Part shown: positions 16,087 to 25,148 of the stretch, piece by piece
How the letters are laid out: every line of letters begins with the position of its first letter
How positions within the stretch are numbered: the first letter of the stretch is position 1
From: Streptomyces sp. NBC_00461
GTDB taxonomy: Bacteria > Actinomycetota > Actinomycetes > Streptomycetales > Streptomycetaceae
Direction of reading: 5' to 3'
DNA: 64,000 nt
Assembly: GCF_036013935.1 (NCBI RefSeq)
Contig: NZ_CP107902.1
Span: 744,001-808,000, forward strand
Notes under the pieces: model-generated
The model's input: only the letters and a program-made list of their open reading frames with translations
What the model was told of the DNA's origin: nothing
The model's database searches: none
Program-made: the position numbers and the translations under genes

Positions 16087-16722
16087 TCAATACCGTTGCG
16101 CCTTGGCGAGGTTCGGGGTGAGTACGGGCTCGGGGGGCTTGCGACTGATGGCGATCGGCTGGGCCTTCTCGCCGGGGGCGAGGTCCTCGGCGCCGACGTA
16201 CCGGGTCTCCACCACCTTGCCGGAAGAGTCCTTGAAGTCGACCCGGACGGCGTAGGACGCCTTCTTGTCGGTCTTGTTGGTGATGGTGACCAGGACGGCG
16301 AGCAGTCCGCCGGTCTGGGAGCGCGGCTTGCCGATCATGGAGACGTCGGACATCGCGTTGCCCTGCCCCTTGACGTTCTTCAGTTGGCTCTCGGCGGCCC
16401 TGTTGGCGCGCTCCACCTCGGCCGACACGGAGGCCTCGAAGGAGGAAGCGGCGGCGGAGGCCGACGCCGCTGCCGCGGAGGCCCTGGCACGCGCCGATGC
16501 GGCCGCCGACGCCAGCGCGGAGGGCGCCGTACCCGAAAAGGACGCCGTGTCCGGTGCGGTGGGCCGTTCGGTGGAGGGTGTGCTGGAACTGCCGCTGTCG
16601 TCGTTCGAGCTGCACGACACAAGTGTGAGGGTGCTCGCCATGGCCGCCACGAGGGCCAGCGAGGCGACGGCCGGCCGAGGCCGCACCGCTCGGCCTGGGC
16701 AGCGGGAAGGCCTCGCGTTCAT
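16087..16722 (-). CDS. Secreted lipoprotein with Ala/Ser-rich linker
   Basis: A 211-residue putative lipoprotein. A signal peptide (residues 1-36) ends in a lipobox with LVSC, so Cys37 would be lipidated. A Ser/Ala/Thr-rich, partly helical stretch runs to about residue 105. A beta-sandwich-like domain follows (LLAVLVTITNKTDKKASYAVRVDF) resembling FxLYD or DUF4352-type domains that bind at the cell surface. It is convergent with the DUF5999 gene, 35 bp apart. No partner genes indicate its role. Confidence 0.75.
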   Translation of the reverse strand: MNARPSRCPGRAVRPRPAVASLALVAAMASTLTLVSCSSNDDSGSSSTPSTERPTAPDTASFSGTAPSALASAAASARARASAAAASASAAASSFEASVSAEVERANRAAESQLKNVKGQGNAMSDVSMIGKPRSQTGGLLAVLVTITNKTDKKASYAVRVDFKDSSGKVVETRYVGAEDLAPGEKAQPIAISRKPPEPVLTPNLAKAQRY

Positions 16723-16796
16723 CGGGTCATGTCCTTTCGCGGCATCCGGGCAATGAAATGAACCTTATGCCGGAATAATCCGCCAGGCATGTCGTG

Positions 16797-17540
16797 CTAG
16801 CGGCTGAAAACCTCGAAGGCCACGGCCGGCCTGCCCCCGAACTGCTCGGCCATCCGCTCGGCGTTCGCGGTGAGGAATCGGCGGACGTACGCCTCCGGGT
16901 CCTCGTCGGTCAGTGCCGCGATGTAGGAGCGGTGTTCGAGCAGCGAGCGCACCGCGCGCTCAAGGCCGGCCGACGCGTCCGCCGCGTGTGTGGGTGAGGA
17001 GGAGCCGGCGATGGCGACCCAGCGAACGCCGTCCCAGGGTTCCAGCCCCTGCTCCACGAGTTCGGGGAAGATCCACCGGTTGCCGGCGTCACCCGCCGCG
17101 TCGAGCGTGGCGCGCCCGACGGCCACGTGGTCCGGCGTGTTCCATGCGACGCCGCCCCAGGTGTCCCGGTGGTTGAGGGTGATGACCAGCTCGGGCCGGT
17201 ACCGGCGGATCGCGGCGGCGATGTCGCGGCGCAGGGCGGGACCGTACTCGACGACTCCGTCCCTGTGATCGAGGAACTCCACCTCCGACACCCCGACTAC
17301 GGCCGCGCTCGCCCGCTGTTCCCGCTCGCGCAGTGGTGCGCACTTGGCGGGCTCCAGTGTGTCGATGCCCGCCTCGCCGCGCGTCGCCAGCACATAGGCG
17401 ACCTCGCGCCCCCCGTCGGTCCAGGTGGCGACGGCCGCCGAGCAGCCGTACTCCAGGTCGTCCGGGTGGGCGACGACGGCGAGGGCGCGCCGCCAGTCGA
17501 CGGGCATGGGCTGGAGCTGGGCGGTCTGCGGCTCGGTCAT
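16797..17540 (-). CDS. PIG-L family deacetylase
   Basis: A 247-residue zinc-dependent deacetylase of the PIG-L/LmbE family. The metal motif AHPDDLEYG (residues 24-32) and the later PDHVAVGR histidine are both present. Known members deacetylate GlcNAc-containing substrates, including mycothiol precursors (MshB, Mca); this short version without a pathway neighbour could act on a sugar or thiol conjugate. No signal peptide is visible, so a cytoplasmic location is likely. It stands alone, in the same direction as the downstream-numbered S33 hydrolase, 81 bp apart. Confidence 0.85.
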   Translation of the reverse strand: MTEPQTAQLQPMPVDWRRALAVVAHPDDLEYGCSAAVATWTDGGREVAYVLATRGEAGIDTLEPAKCAPLREREQRASAAVVGVSEVEFLDHRDGVVEYGPALRRDIAAAIRRYRPELVITLNHRDTWGGVAWNTPDHVAVGRATLDAAGDAGNRWIFPELVEQGLEPWDGVRWVAIAGSSSPTHAADASAGLERAVRSLLEHRSYIAALTDEDPEAYVRRFLTANAERMAEQFGGRPAVAFEVFSR

Positions 17541-17621
17541 GGCCGCAGACTAGTGCCCCGGCAGGCAACGTTTGCCCATCAAGGAGCGGCCAGTAGCCCG
17601 TGGCGGTGACGTCGCGCCTTG

Positions 17622-18977
17622 TCACGCCTCGTCACGGGCGAGGGCGAGCAGCCGGTCCAGCACCCGGGGTCCGCCGGCCCGTACCCCGTCGTGCTCGAAC
17701 TCGTCGGTCACCCAGGTGCGCAGGCCCCGGATGGTGCGGGCCGTCTCCAGAGCGTGGGCCGTGTCGACGTACATGTCGTCGTGATACACGGCCGCCGCGA
17801 CGGGAACCTCGTTGGCGGCGAGGTGCGCGGGGTCGTAGAGGGGCGCCCAGTCGGTGCGGGCGGCGAGGAGTTCGGCCGTTTCGCGCAGGGGGCGCAGGGC
17901 CGGGTCGCAGTCGAACATCCAGGGGTGGACCGACTCTCCCGTGAACATCAGCGGGCTGTCACCGGCGAGCGTCTTGGCCGCGTCGAACTGGGGGAACTCG
18001 GCGCGGACGCGTTCGGCCGCCCAGGCGGTGGGGCGCTCGTCCTGCCCGTAGATCGCCTCGTGGACGAGGGCGTACAGCGGATGGCTCGCGTACGACAGGA
18101 GGCCCTGGACCTCCTCCTGGAAGGCGTCGGACAGGACCGGGCCGTGCGAGGCGCTGACGAAGGCGTCCTCCAGCAGGTAGTGCAGGCGGTGACTGCCCTC
18201 GCTGCCGCCGAGGACGATGCCGAGGGACTGGAAGGCCTCGACGGTCAGGCGGTAGCCGTTCGGCAGGGTCACCTCGTGGGTGAGGAGGTGGTCGGCGATA
18301 CGGCGGGCGCGTTCGACGTCCTGCGGGTAGCGGGCGTAGTGCGCGCTGACCTTGCGCTCGATGCGGGGGTAGGCGGCGCGGTAGACCTCGTCGGCGTGGG
18401 CGTCGAGGGAGGGCAGGCCGCCGGCGATCACGGCGGCGGTCAGGCCCTCGGGGGCGCTGGAGAGGTAGTTCACCGTGCAGAAGCCGCCGAAGCTCTGGCC
18501 GAGGGCGGTCCATGGGGCCCCGCCGGTGACCTGTGGGCGGATCGCCTCGCAGTCGCGGACGATCGCGTCGGCGCGGAAGTGCGCGAGATAGTCGGCCTGT
18601 TGCGCCGGGCCGCCGCGCAGCGGGAGGGTCTGGCGGTTGGCGGGGGTGGAGTGGCCGGTGCCGCGCTGGTCGAGGAGCAGGACGCGATATTCCTTGAGGG
18701 CGCGGCCGAGCCAGGACGACCTGCCGACGAAACGATTCGCCCCGAAGCCGGGACCGCCCTGGAGATAGACCAGCCACGGCAGGTTCTGCTGTGCCCTGTC
18801 TGCTTTGTCGCTCGCGACGACCTCACGGGCGAAGAGCTCGATCGCCTCCCCCGCCGGGTCGTCGTGGTCGAGGGGCACGGTGAAGCGACGGTCGGTGAGG
18901 ACGACACCGGGCTGACGGTACGTGGCGGTCAACAGGTCTCCAGGGACGGACGGGTTTCGGGCCGCGTCCCACTTCAT
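17622..18977 (-). CDS. S33-type alpha/beta hydrolase (proline iminopeptidase-like)
   Basis: A protein of about 451 residues of the alpha/beta hydrolase S33 peptidase family. The oxyanion motif is in YLQGGPGFGA (about residue 75), the nucleophile serine in GQSFGGF (about 155), and the charge-relay histidine in DEFEHDG near the C-terminus. These enzymes remove N-terminal proline or act as tripeptidyl aminopeptidases. No signal peptide is seen. ATG at 18977 is directly preceded by an in-frame GTG; there is no convincing ribosome binding site. It ends next to the LacI gene of the rhamnose operon but is separated from it by 56 bp, so read-through co-transcription is possible. Confidence 0.8.
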   Translation of the reverse strand: MKWDAARNPSVPGDLLTATYRQPGVVLTDRRFTVPLDHDDPAGEAIELFAREVVASDKADRAQQNLPWLVYLQGGPGFGANRFVGRSSWLGRALKEYRVLLLDQRGTGHSTPANRQTLPLRGGPAQQADYLAHFRADAIVRDCEAIRPQVTGGAPWTALGQSFGGFCTVNYLSSAPEGLTAAVIAGGLPSLDAHADEVYRAAYPRIERKVSAHYARYPQDVERARRIADHLLTHEVTLPNGYRLTVEAFQSLGIVLGGSEGSHRLHYLLEDAFVSASHGPVLSDAFQEEVQGLLSYASHPLYALVHEAIYGQDERPTAWAAERVRAEFPQFDAAKTLAGDSPLMFTGESVHPWMFDCDPALRPLRETAELLAARTDWAPLYDPAHLAANEVPVAAAVYHDDMYVDTAHALETARTIRGLRTWVTDEFEHDGVRAGGPRVLDRLLALARDEA

Positions 18978-19033
18978 CACAGGTTCGTCCGGTGGCCGAC
19001 CCCTGGGATCATGAAAACCTACTGAACCGACGA

Positions 19034-20059
19034 TCAGCGGGCGGACAGGCTCGAACGCCGTACGACCAGCTCCGGCTGGAGCACGACGCGCCGGTGTTCG
19101 TGACGCTTCGTCCCGGTCTCCGCGTCCGTCTCCTCCAGTAGGAGCTCGGCGGCCAGGGCCCCCATGGTGACGGCCGGCTGCCGGACCGACGTCAGCGGTA
19201 CGGCCGCGGCGGCGGCGAACTCGATGTCGTCGTAGCCGACGATGGCGAGGTCGTCGGGAACGCCCACGCCCGCCGCGAACATGGCCTGCAGGACGCCCAG
19301 CGCGAGGAGGTCGTTGGCACAGAAGACCGCGGTGGGGCGGTCCGCGAGGCCGAGAAGACGGGCTCCGGCGTCGCGGCCGGCGGCCACGTCGAGCCGCTCG
19401 GTGGGCAGCTCGCGCAGGGCGTCGGGGCCGAGGCCCGCCTCGGCGAGCGCGTTCAGGGCGCCCGTGCGTCGGTCGCGCACCTGGTTGAGGCCCGGCGGTC
19501 CGCTGACGTAGGCGATGGTGCGGTGCCCGGCATCGACCAGATGGCGCACGGCCAGCGCGCCGCCCGCCACGTCGTCGACGGAGACCGAGCACTCCGTGGT
19601 GCCCTCGGAGACCCGGTCGACGAGGACGAAGGGGATGTTGTGCCGCCGGAACGTCTCGATGTTCCGGCCGGTCGCGTCGGCAGGCGTCAGCAGCACGCCC
19701 CGCACCCGCTGCTCGGCGAACAGCGACAGGTAGTCGGCCTCCTCGCCGGCACTCTGCGCGCTGTTGCAGACCATGACACCCAGTCCGGCGTCGCGCGCGG
19801 CGCGCTCGGCGCCGCGCGCCACGTCGACGAAGAAGGGGTTGCCCATGTCCAGCACGAGCAGTCCCATGATCCGGCTGCGGCCCGCGCGCAGCTGGCGTGC
19901 GGACTCGCTGCGGACGTAGCCGAGCCGGTCTATCGCGGACTGCACCCGCGCCCGGGTCTCCGTGGCGACCGTGTCCGGGCGGTTGATCACGTTCGACACC
20001 GTGCCGACGGAGACTCCGGCGGCGCGGGCGACGTCCTTGATACCCACCGACTGGGACAT
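19034..20059 (-). CDS. LacI-family regulator of the rhamnose regulon
   Basis: A 341-residue LacI/GalR repressor. The N-terminal helix-turn-helix is IKDVARAAGVSVGTVSNVIN (residues 7-26) with hinge helix ESARQLRAGRS. The effector domain starts at IMGLLVLDMGNPFF. It is the last gene of the leftward rha operon, and four LacI-type operators occur in the two divergent promoters of the cluster, so it most likely represses rhamnose genes until L-rhamnose or rhamnulose is bound (inferred). GGAGGT lies about 10 bases upstream of the start. Confidence 0.85.
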   Translation of the reverse strand: MSQSVGIKDVARAAGVSVGTVSNVINRPDTVATETRARVQSAIDRLGYVRSESARQLRAGRSRIMGLLVLDMGNPFFVDVARGAERAARDAGLGVMVCNSAQSAGEEADYLSLFAEQRVRGVLLTPADATGRNIETFRRHNIPFVLVDRVSEGTTECSVSVDDVAGGALAVRHLVDAGHRTIAYVSGPPGLNQVRDRRTGALNALAEAGLGPDALRELPTERLDVAAGRDAGARLLGLADRPTAVFCANDLLALGVLQAMFAAGVGVPDDLAIVGYDDIEFAAAAAVPLTSVRQPAVTMGALAAELLLEETDAETGTKRHEHRRVVLQPELVVRRSSLSAR

Positions 20060-20138
20060 CAGGCAGGGACCTCCAGGAGGGCGCGGGACGGCCGGAAGGC
20101 CTTCACATTACCGTCAACATCAGGTGCGTCCGGCCCGG

Positions 20139-21551
20139 TCACGCGGGTAGTGCGAAGTCGGCGACATGCAGCGCCGAGGGGGTCGTACCGCTCGACTTCT
20201 CCTGGTACATGAACGACAGCACGTTGTCCGCCGCGACCCGCAGTTCGTCGATCACGACCTCGCCGAAGGCGTTCAGGTCGCCGCCGTCGTACAGCAGCGT
20301 CCAGTCGGTGTAGCCGGAGGACTTGGACGCCCCGGCGATCCGGCCGAAGGGAAAGATCGCGTAGGCGTTGTCGTACCTGTCCAGGACCAGCTTGGTGCGC
20401 TGGCTGGAGTCGAGGGCGATCGGGATCTCCGTCTTGGTCCAGGTTCCCGAGGAGTTCTTGCGGAGGTGGAAGGCGCGGCCGTTGGCGGTGCGGTCGCTGA
20501 CGTAGTTGGTGGTGCACTGGCCGAAGCGGCCGGGCACGTAGCTGATGATGGCGTGCGGGAGGCCCGAGGAGTCGGTGGTCTGGCTCTCCTGGTTCATCAG
20601 CGAGTGGTCGGGGTTCAGCGAGTCGACGACGAGTCCGCTGTCCGTGACGGCCACCGTGTCGGAGCTTCCGGTGGTGCCTACGACGGTGCCGGCGTCGTTG
20701 CGCCAGGTGCGGCCGCGGTCGGTCGAGTGGACGTAGCCCGTGTCGTGGTTGGTGATGCCGCCGCTGTTGCACATCACGGCCGCGTTCTGCTCGCGCCAGG
20801 TGAAGAAGGAGTGCAGTCGGCCGCCCGCGTCGTAGTCGATGCCGTGCAGGTACATGTTGCGGGCGGTCGAGGAACCGTGCGTGCTGGTGTACGTCCCCGT
20901 GGAACTGGACCACTCCCCCAGTGCCGTCCAGCTCGAACCGTCGTACTCGGCAAGGGCGTTGCGGCCGTTGCCGGAGATCCCGACCCGGTAGCTGAGCTGC
21001 AGCCTGCCCTCGGGGGTGGAGATGAACTGGGGGTAGGTGAACTGTGTCGTGAGCGCCAGTCCGTCGAGCGAGGTCTGGACGGAGCCGAAGACCGACGACG
21101 TCCAGGACGTGGTCGCCGGGTTGTCGAGGAGTCCGGCGATCGACTTCACGTAGAAGTAGCCGTCGCTGTGGGAGTCCATGTTGATATGCAGGCGGCCGTC
21201 GACCTTGGAGATGCCCATGGAGATGACGTTGTGGGAGTCGCTGCTCTTGAGGGTGTGGGAGAGCGTGACCGTCGACCAGCTCGATCCGCCGAGTACACGG
21301 CGGGCGATCACGGCCCTGCCCGTCGACGTGTACCAGGCGGCGTACTGGTGGCCCTTGTACGTGAACAGGCCGTTCTTCTGGAACGAGTTGTTGTTGACCA
21401 GGCCGTCGTAGGAGATGAAGAAGACGGCCTGGGAGTCGAGTCGGGTGGTGCTCTTCTTGCTGACGGAGGGGCCGGGAACGGCGGCCCGTGCGATGCCCGG
21501 TGTTGCCACGGCGGCCAGTATGGCGGTCGCGAGCACGGTGCGTCTTCTCAT
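20139..21551 (-). CDS. Secreted BNR_4-type beta-propeller, likely rhamnose-releasing lyase
   Basis: A 470-residue secreted protein with a Sec or Tat-like signal (MRRRTVLATAILAAVATPGIARA) and a seven-bladed propeller of the BNR_4 type. The typical start of the fold is YDGLVNNNSFQKNGLFTYKG, and conserved later parts are HINMDSHSDGYFY, FTWREQ and NHDTGYVHSTDRGRTW. Polysaccharide lyases acting on rhamnose-uronic acid chains such as ulvan belong to BNR_4-like propellers. Its place inside the rhamnose operon, between the regulator and the mutarotase, supports a rhamnosyl-glucuronate or ulvan-like substrate. The lyase assignment is an inference; a sugar-binding or hydrolase role cannot be excluded. 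Confidence 0.7.
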   Translation of the reverse strand: MRRRTVLATAILAAVATPGIARAAVPGPSVSKKSTTRLDSQAVFFISYDGLVNNNSFQKNGLFTYKGHQYAAWYTSTGRAVIARRVLGGSSWSTVTLSHTLKSSDSHNVISMGISKVDGRLHINMDSHSDGYFYVKSIAGLLDNPATTSWTSSVFGSVQTSLDGLALTTQFTYPQFISTPEGRLQLSYRVGISGNGRNALAEYDGSSWTALGEWSSSTGTYTSTHGSSTARNMYLHGIDYDAGGRLHSFFTWREQNAAVMCNSGGITNHDTGYVHSTDRGRTWRNDAGTVVGTTGSSDTVAVTDSGLVVDSLNPDHSLMNQESQTTDSSGLPHAIISYVPGRFGQCTTNYVSDRTANGRAFHLRKNSSGTWTKTEIPIALDSSQRTKLVLDRYDNAYAIFPFGRIAGASKSSGYTDWTLLYDGGDLNAFGEVVIDELRVAADNVLSFMYQEKSSGTTPSALHVADFALPA

Positions 21552-21585
21552 GAGCGGCTCCGGGGAGGGAGGTCGGGTAAGCGGG

Positions 21586-21906
21586 TCAGGCCAGGTGGAA
21601 CACTTCGGCGAGCGGTTTCATGGCCTCGTCGGGCCGGGCGCCGTCCAGCGACTCGAAGAACGGCGCCATCTCGGCCTGCCAGCGGGCGTTGACCTCGGTG
21701 GCCTCCATGCCGGCGACGGCGGCCTCGAAGTCCTCCGTCTCCAGGTAGCCGACGAGCAGGCCGTCGTCGCGCAGGAAGAGCGAGTAGTTGTGCCAGCCCG
21801 TGGCAGAGAGCGCTTCGAGCATCTGGGGCCACACGGCAGCGTGGCGTTCGCGGTACTCGGCGAGTCGGTCCTCACGGACCTTGAGGAGGAAACAGACGCG
21901 CTGCAT
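21586..21906 (-). CDS. rhaM: L-rhamnose mutarotase
   Basis: A 106-residue protein of the RhaM/YiiL family, a dimeric alpha-beta barrel that interconverts alpha- and beta-L-rhamnopyranose. Family hallmarks are MQRVCFLLKVREDRLAEYRE with the active-site arginine/tyrosine region, RHAAVWPQMLEAL with its histidine, GWHNYSLFLRDDG and EVFHL at the end. A GGGAAG lies about 10 bases upstream. It follows rhaS by 32 bp in the operon and feeds the isomerase with the right anomer. Confidence 0.9.
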   Translation of the reverse strand: MQRVCFLLKVREDRLAEYRERHAAVWPQMLEALSATGWHNYSLFLRDDGLLVGYLETEDFEAAVAGMEATEVNARWQAEMAPFFESLDGARPDEAMKPLAEVFHLA

Positions 21907-21938
21907 GAAGTACCAGCTTCCCAAGGGGGCGAAGGAGC

Positions 21939-23018
21939 CTAGAAGTTGAACTCGTCGATGTTCTTCGCGTCGAACACGGTCGGCTTGCCGAGGGTGATCA
22001 CGCCGTCCTTGCCGATGGTGTACTCGGTGGAGCCGGCCTTGAAGGTCTCGCCCTCCTTGCCGGTGATCTGACCCGAGGCCAGTGCGACGGCGGTGCGTGC
22101 GGCGAGGTCGCCCAGCTTCGCCGGGTCCCACAGCTCGAAGCCGTCGACGGTGCCGTTCTTGACGTACTTGCGCATGTCGTTGGGGGTGCCGAGGCCGGTC
22201 AGCTTGACCTTGCCCTTGTACTTGGAGCCGGACAGGTACTGGGCTGCCGCCTTGATGCCGACGGTGGTCGGGGAGATGATCCCCTTCAGGTTCGGGTACT
22301 GCTGGAGCAGGCCCTGGGTCTGCTGGAAGGACGCCTGGGCGTCGTCGTTGCCGTACGCGATCTTCACCAGCTTGACGTTCTTGTACTTCGGGTCCTTCAG
22401 CTCGTCCTTCATGAACCCGATCCAGGTGTTCTGGTTCGTGGCCGTCTGGGCGGCGGACAGGATCGCTATCTCGCCCTTGTAGCCGATCTGCTGGGCGAGC
22501 AACTGCACCTCGGTGCGGCCGAGGTCCTCAGCGCCGGCCTGCGACACGAAGGCGTTGCGGCAGTCGGCTTTGGTGTCGGAGTCGTAGGTGACGACCTTGA
22601 TGTTGTTCTTCATGGCCTGCTTGAGCGCGGTGCACAGGGCGCCCGGGTCCTGCGCGGAGACGGCCATGGCGTTGACCTGCTGCTGGGTGAGCGTGTTGAC
22701 GTAGCTCACCTGGCCGGCGGTGTCGGTGGCGCTGGACGGACCGACTTCCTTGTACTTGTTGCCCAGTTCGGTCAGCGCCTTCTCGCCGCCCTTGTCGGCG
22801 GAGGTGAAGTACGGGTTGTTGACCTGCTTGGGCAGGAACCCGACGGTCAGGCCCTTCTTGAGGGCGGCGTTCGGGTCGGCCTTGCCGGCGGAGGCGGCCG
22901 GGCCGCCGTCGTCCTTGACGTCGTTCTTGGTGGTGCCACCGCAGGCGGTCGCGGCAAGGGCGAGGGAGGTGACGGCGGCGAGGGCCGCACAGGTGCGGCG
23001 GAGGGATGACTTGCGCAT
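21939..23018 (-). CDS. rhaS: Rhamnose ABC transporter substrate-binding lipoprotein
   Basis: A 359-residue periplasmic-binding-protein-1 family lipoprotein. The signal peptide ends with the lipobox LAATAC, making Cys26 the lipidated residue. The mature domain begins LTVGFLPKQVNNPYFTSADK, typical of sugar-binding RhaS/RbsB proteins, and DSDTKADCRN and IISPTTVGIKAAAQYL are characteristic of rhamnose-binding members. A 122-bp spacer with a repeat element separates it from rhaQ. It delivers L-rhamnose to the RhaPQ/RhaT importer. Confidence 0.9.
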   Translation of the reverse strand: MRKSSLRRTCAALAAVTSLALAATACGGTTKNDVKDDGGPAASAGKADPNAALKKGLTVGFLPKQVNNPYFTSADKGGEKALTELGNKYKEVGPSSATDTAGQVSYVNTLTQQQVNAMAVSAQDPGALCTALKQAMKNNIKVVTYDSDTKADCRNAFVSQAGAEDLGRTEVQLLAQQIGYKGEIAILSAAQTATNQNTWIGFMKDELKDPKYKNVKLVKIAYGNDDAQASFQQTQGLLQQYPNLKGIISPTTVGIKAAAQYLSGSKYKGKVKLTGLGTPNDMRKYVKNGTVDGFELWDPAKLGDLAARTAVALASGQITGKEGETFKAGSTEYTIGKDGVITLGKPTVFDAKNIDEFNF

Positions 23019-23040
23019 GGCGGTTCCTTATGACGAAGGT

Positions 23041-23140
23041 GAGTGCGACGCGCCCCTGAAGGGGCGCGGGACTGTGTTGAATGTGCGGCTCCGCCGCGTG
23101 GGCGCGACCAGCCGCATCCGGCCCGCAGCCAACGAACGGC
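23041..23140. repeat. Streptomyces-type intergenic hairpin repeat
   Basis: The 122-bp gap between rhaQ and rhaS contains a perfect hairpin, CGCGCCCCT-GA-AGGGGCGCG (23049-23068), followed by GCGGC-TCC-GCCGC near 23082 and GGGCGCGACCAGCCGCATC. From memory this arrangement is a very abundant dispersed intergenic element of Streptomyces chromosomes. In this position it could act as a partial terminator or as an RNA stability element, which would set the ratio of binding protein to permease (inferred). Confidence 0.65.
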
Positions 23141-24115
23141 CTATCCGGCGGAGCGAGCCGCTCTCGCGATGGAAACCTGGCGTGCGACACGCGGCCCGAG
23201 CACGGACACGACGAGCAACACACCGGTGACGACGATCTGCGACTGCGCCGAGACATTGAGCAGACTCATCACGTTCTGCAGCGCACCGAGCAGAAAGACA
23301 CCCGCAATCGCACCGCCGAGCGTGCCCTTGCCGCCGTCGAAGTCGATGCCGCCGAGCAACACGGCTGCGACGACGGAGAGTTCGAGGCCGGTGGCGTTGT
23401 CGTAGCGGGCGCTGGCGTAGTGCAGGGCCCAGAAGATGCCGGTGAGGGAGGCCATCAGGCCGGTTACGGTGAACAGGATCAGCTTGTGCCGCTTGACGCG
23501 GACACCCGCGAACCGCGCCGCCTCCTCACTGGCGCCGATTGCGAACAGCGAGCGTCCGAACGGGGTGGCGTGCAGGACCACGACGGCGATCGCGAGCAGC
23601 ACGAGGAAGGGCAGGAAGGCCTGCGGGACGAAGGTGTTCCCGATCCTTCCGGCCGCGAAATCCAGGTACTGCGTGGGGAAGTCGGTCACCGCGTCGGAGC
23701 CGAGCACGATCTGTGCGATGCCCCGGTAGGCGGCGAGGGTGCCGATGGTGACGGCGAGGGAGGGCAGTCCGAGCCGGGTGACGAGCAGGCCGTTGACCAG
23801 CCCGCAGGCGACTCCGAGCAGCAGGCAGATCGGGATGATCGTCTCGATCGCCATGCCCTCGTTCCACAGCTTGCCCATCACCGCGCCCGACAGACCGGCC
23901 GTGGAGGCGACGGACAGGTCGATCTCTCCGGCGACGACCAGCAGGGTCATCGGCAGGGCGATCAGGGCGATGGGCAGGGTGTTGCCGATCAGGAAGGACA
24001 GGTTGAGCGCGTTCCCGAAGCCGTCGACCGTTCCCAGGGACAGCAGCAGCAGGACGATCAGGAGGGCGCCGACGACCGTGTCCCAGCGGACCGCGCGCGT
24101 CAGGGAGTCAGGCAT
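23141..24115 (-). CDS. rhaQ: Rhamnose ABC transporter permease
   Basis: A 324-residue inner-membrane permease of the ribose/rhamnose family (BPD_transp_2) with eight to ten hydrophobic segments, for example VVGALLIVLLLLSLGTV and GNTLPIALIALPMTLLVVAG. The signature GEIDLSVASTAGLSGAV and the EAA-like LFAIGASEEAARFAGVRV are present. It overlaps rhaP by 8 bp, so the two permeases are translationally coupled. It forms the channel with RhaP for L-rhamnose import. Confidence 0.88.
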   Translation of the reverse strand: MPDSLTRAVRWDTVVGALLIVLLLLSLGTVDGFGNALNLSFLIGNTLPIALIALPMTLLVVAGEIDLSVASTAGLSGAVMGKLWNEGMAIETIIPICLLLGVACGLVNGLLVTRLGLPSLAVTIGTLAAYRGIAQIVLGSDAVTDFPTQYLDFAAGRIGNTFVPQAFLPFLVLLAIAVVVLHATPFGRSLFAIGASEEAARFAGVRVKRHKLILFTVTGLMASLTGIFWALHYASARYDNATGLELSVVAAVLLGGIDFDGGKGTLGGAIAGVFLLGALQNVMSLLNVSAQSQIVVTGVLLVVSVLGPRVARQVSIARAARSAG

Positions 24116-25148
24116 GGCGGGCGTTCCTCTTCTTCAGGGCCGAGGCGACGCGCAGCGCGACGACCCGGTCGACCGCGATGGCGAGGATGAGCAGGATGCC
24201 GTTGATGGCGAGCACCCAGACGGAGCTGACGCCCAGGGCGGGCAGCACGCTGTTGACGGAGGTCAGCAACAGGGCGCCCAGCGCGGCCCCGTAGACACTT
24301 CCGGAGCCGCCGGTGAAGACGACGCCGCCGACCACGACCGCGCTGACGACGGTGAGTTCGTAGCCGCTGCCCGTGCTGGAGTCGACGTTGCCGAAGCGGG
24401 CCAGGTACATGGCGCCCGCGAGTCCGGCGAGGCCTCCGCAGAAGGTGTACGCGGCCAGGATCCGCTTGCGCACGGGGATTCCGGCCAGCCGCGCGGCCTC
24501 CGGGTTGGATCCGAGCGCGTACAGCTCGCGCCCGCTGCCGAAGTGCCTGAGGTAGTACGCCGTCGCCACCAGCACCGCCAGGGCGATCAGCGCCGGCCAC
24601 GGCACCGCGGAGATGCCGCCGGAGCCGAAGTCCACGAAGCCGCCGGGGAGATCGGCCGCCGTGATCTGGCGGGAGCCGACCCAGATGGAGTCGACGCCGC
24701 GGATGATGTAGAGCGTGCCGAGGGTGACGACGAGCGCGGGCACCTGGCCGAGGCTGACGAGCAGGCCGTTCACCAGGCCGAGGCCGATGCCGAGCAGGAC
24801 GGCCAGGACGACGGATACGACCGGGTTGCCACCGCCGTGCAGATAGTCGCCCGCGGCGAAGGCGGTGATGCCGAGGGTCGAGCCGACCGACAGGTCGACG
24901 TTCCTCGTGATCACCACCGGGGACTGCCCGGTGGCGACCAGCACCAGGATGGTCGCGTTGAGGAGCAGGTCCTTGATGCCCTGCTCCGACAGGAACTCGC
25001 TGTTGCCCGCCTGGGTGATGCCGATCATCACCAGGAAGACGGCCAGGATGGCGAGTTCGCGCATCTTGAAGACGCGGTCGACGAGCCGGGTGCCGCTGGA
25101 CCGCGGCACCTCGGCGACGGGGGTCTCGTCGGGGGTGGTCACCGTCAT
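24108..25148 (-). CDS. rhaP: Rhamnose ABC transporter permease
   Basis: A 346-residue permease of the same family as its neighbour. After a polar N-terminus of about 30 residues it shows about ten hydrophobic segments. [20 protein letters not shown] and [21 protein letters not shown] are the conserved cytoplasmic-loop signatures. The ATG overlaps the rhaT stop codon (ATGA, 4 bp) and the 3' end overlaps rhaQ by 8 bp, so the importer genes are tightly coupled. Confidence 0.88.
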   Translation of the reverse strand: MTVTTPDETPVAEVPRSSGTRLVDRVFKMRELAILAVFLVMIGITQAGNSEFLSEQGIKDLLLNATILVLVATGQSPVVITRNVDLSVGSTLGITAFAAGDYLHGGGNPVVSVVLAVLLGIGLGLVNGLLVSLGQVPALVVTLGTLYIIRGVDSIWVGSRQITAADLPGGFVDFGSGGISAVPWPALIALAVLVATAYYLRHFGSGRELYALGSNPEAARLAGIPVRKRILAAYTFCGGLAGLAGAMYLARFGNVDSSTGSGYELTVVSAVVVGGVVFTGGSGSVYGAALGALLLTSVNSVLPALGVSSVWVLAINGILLILAIAVDRVVALRVASALKKRNARHA

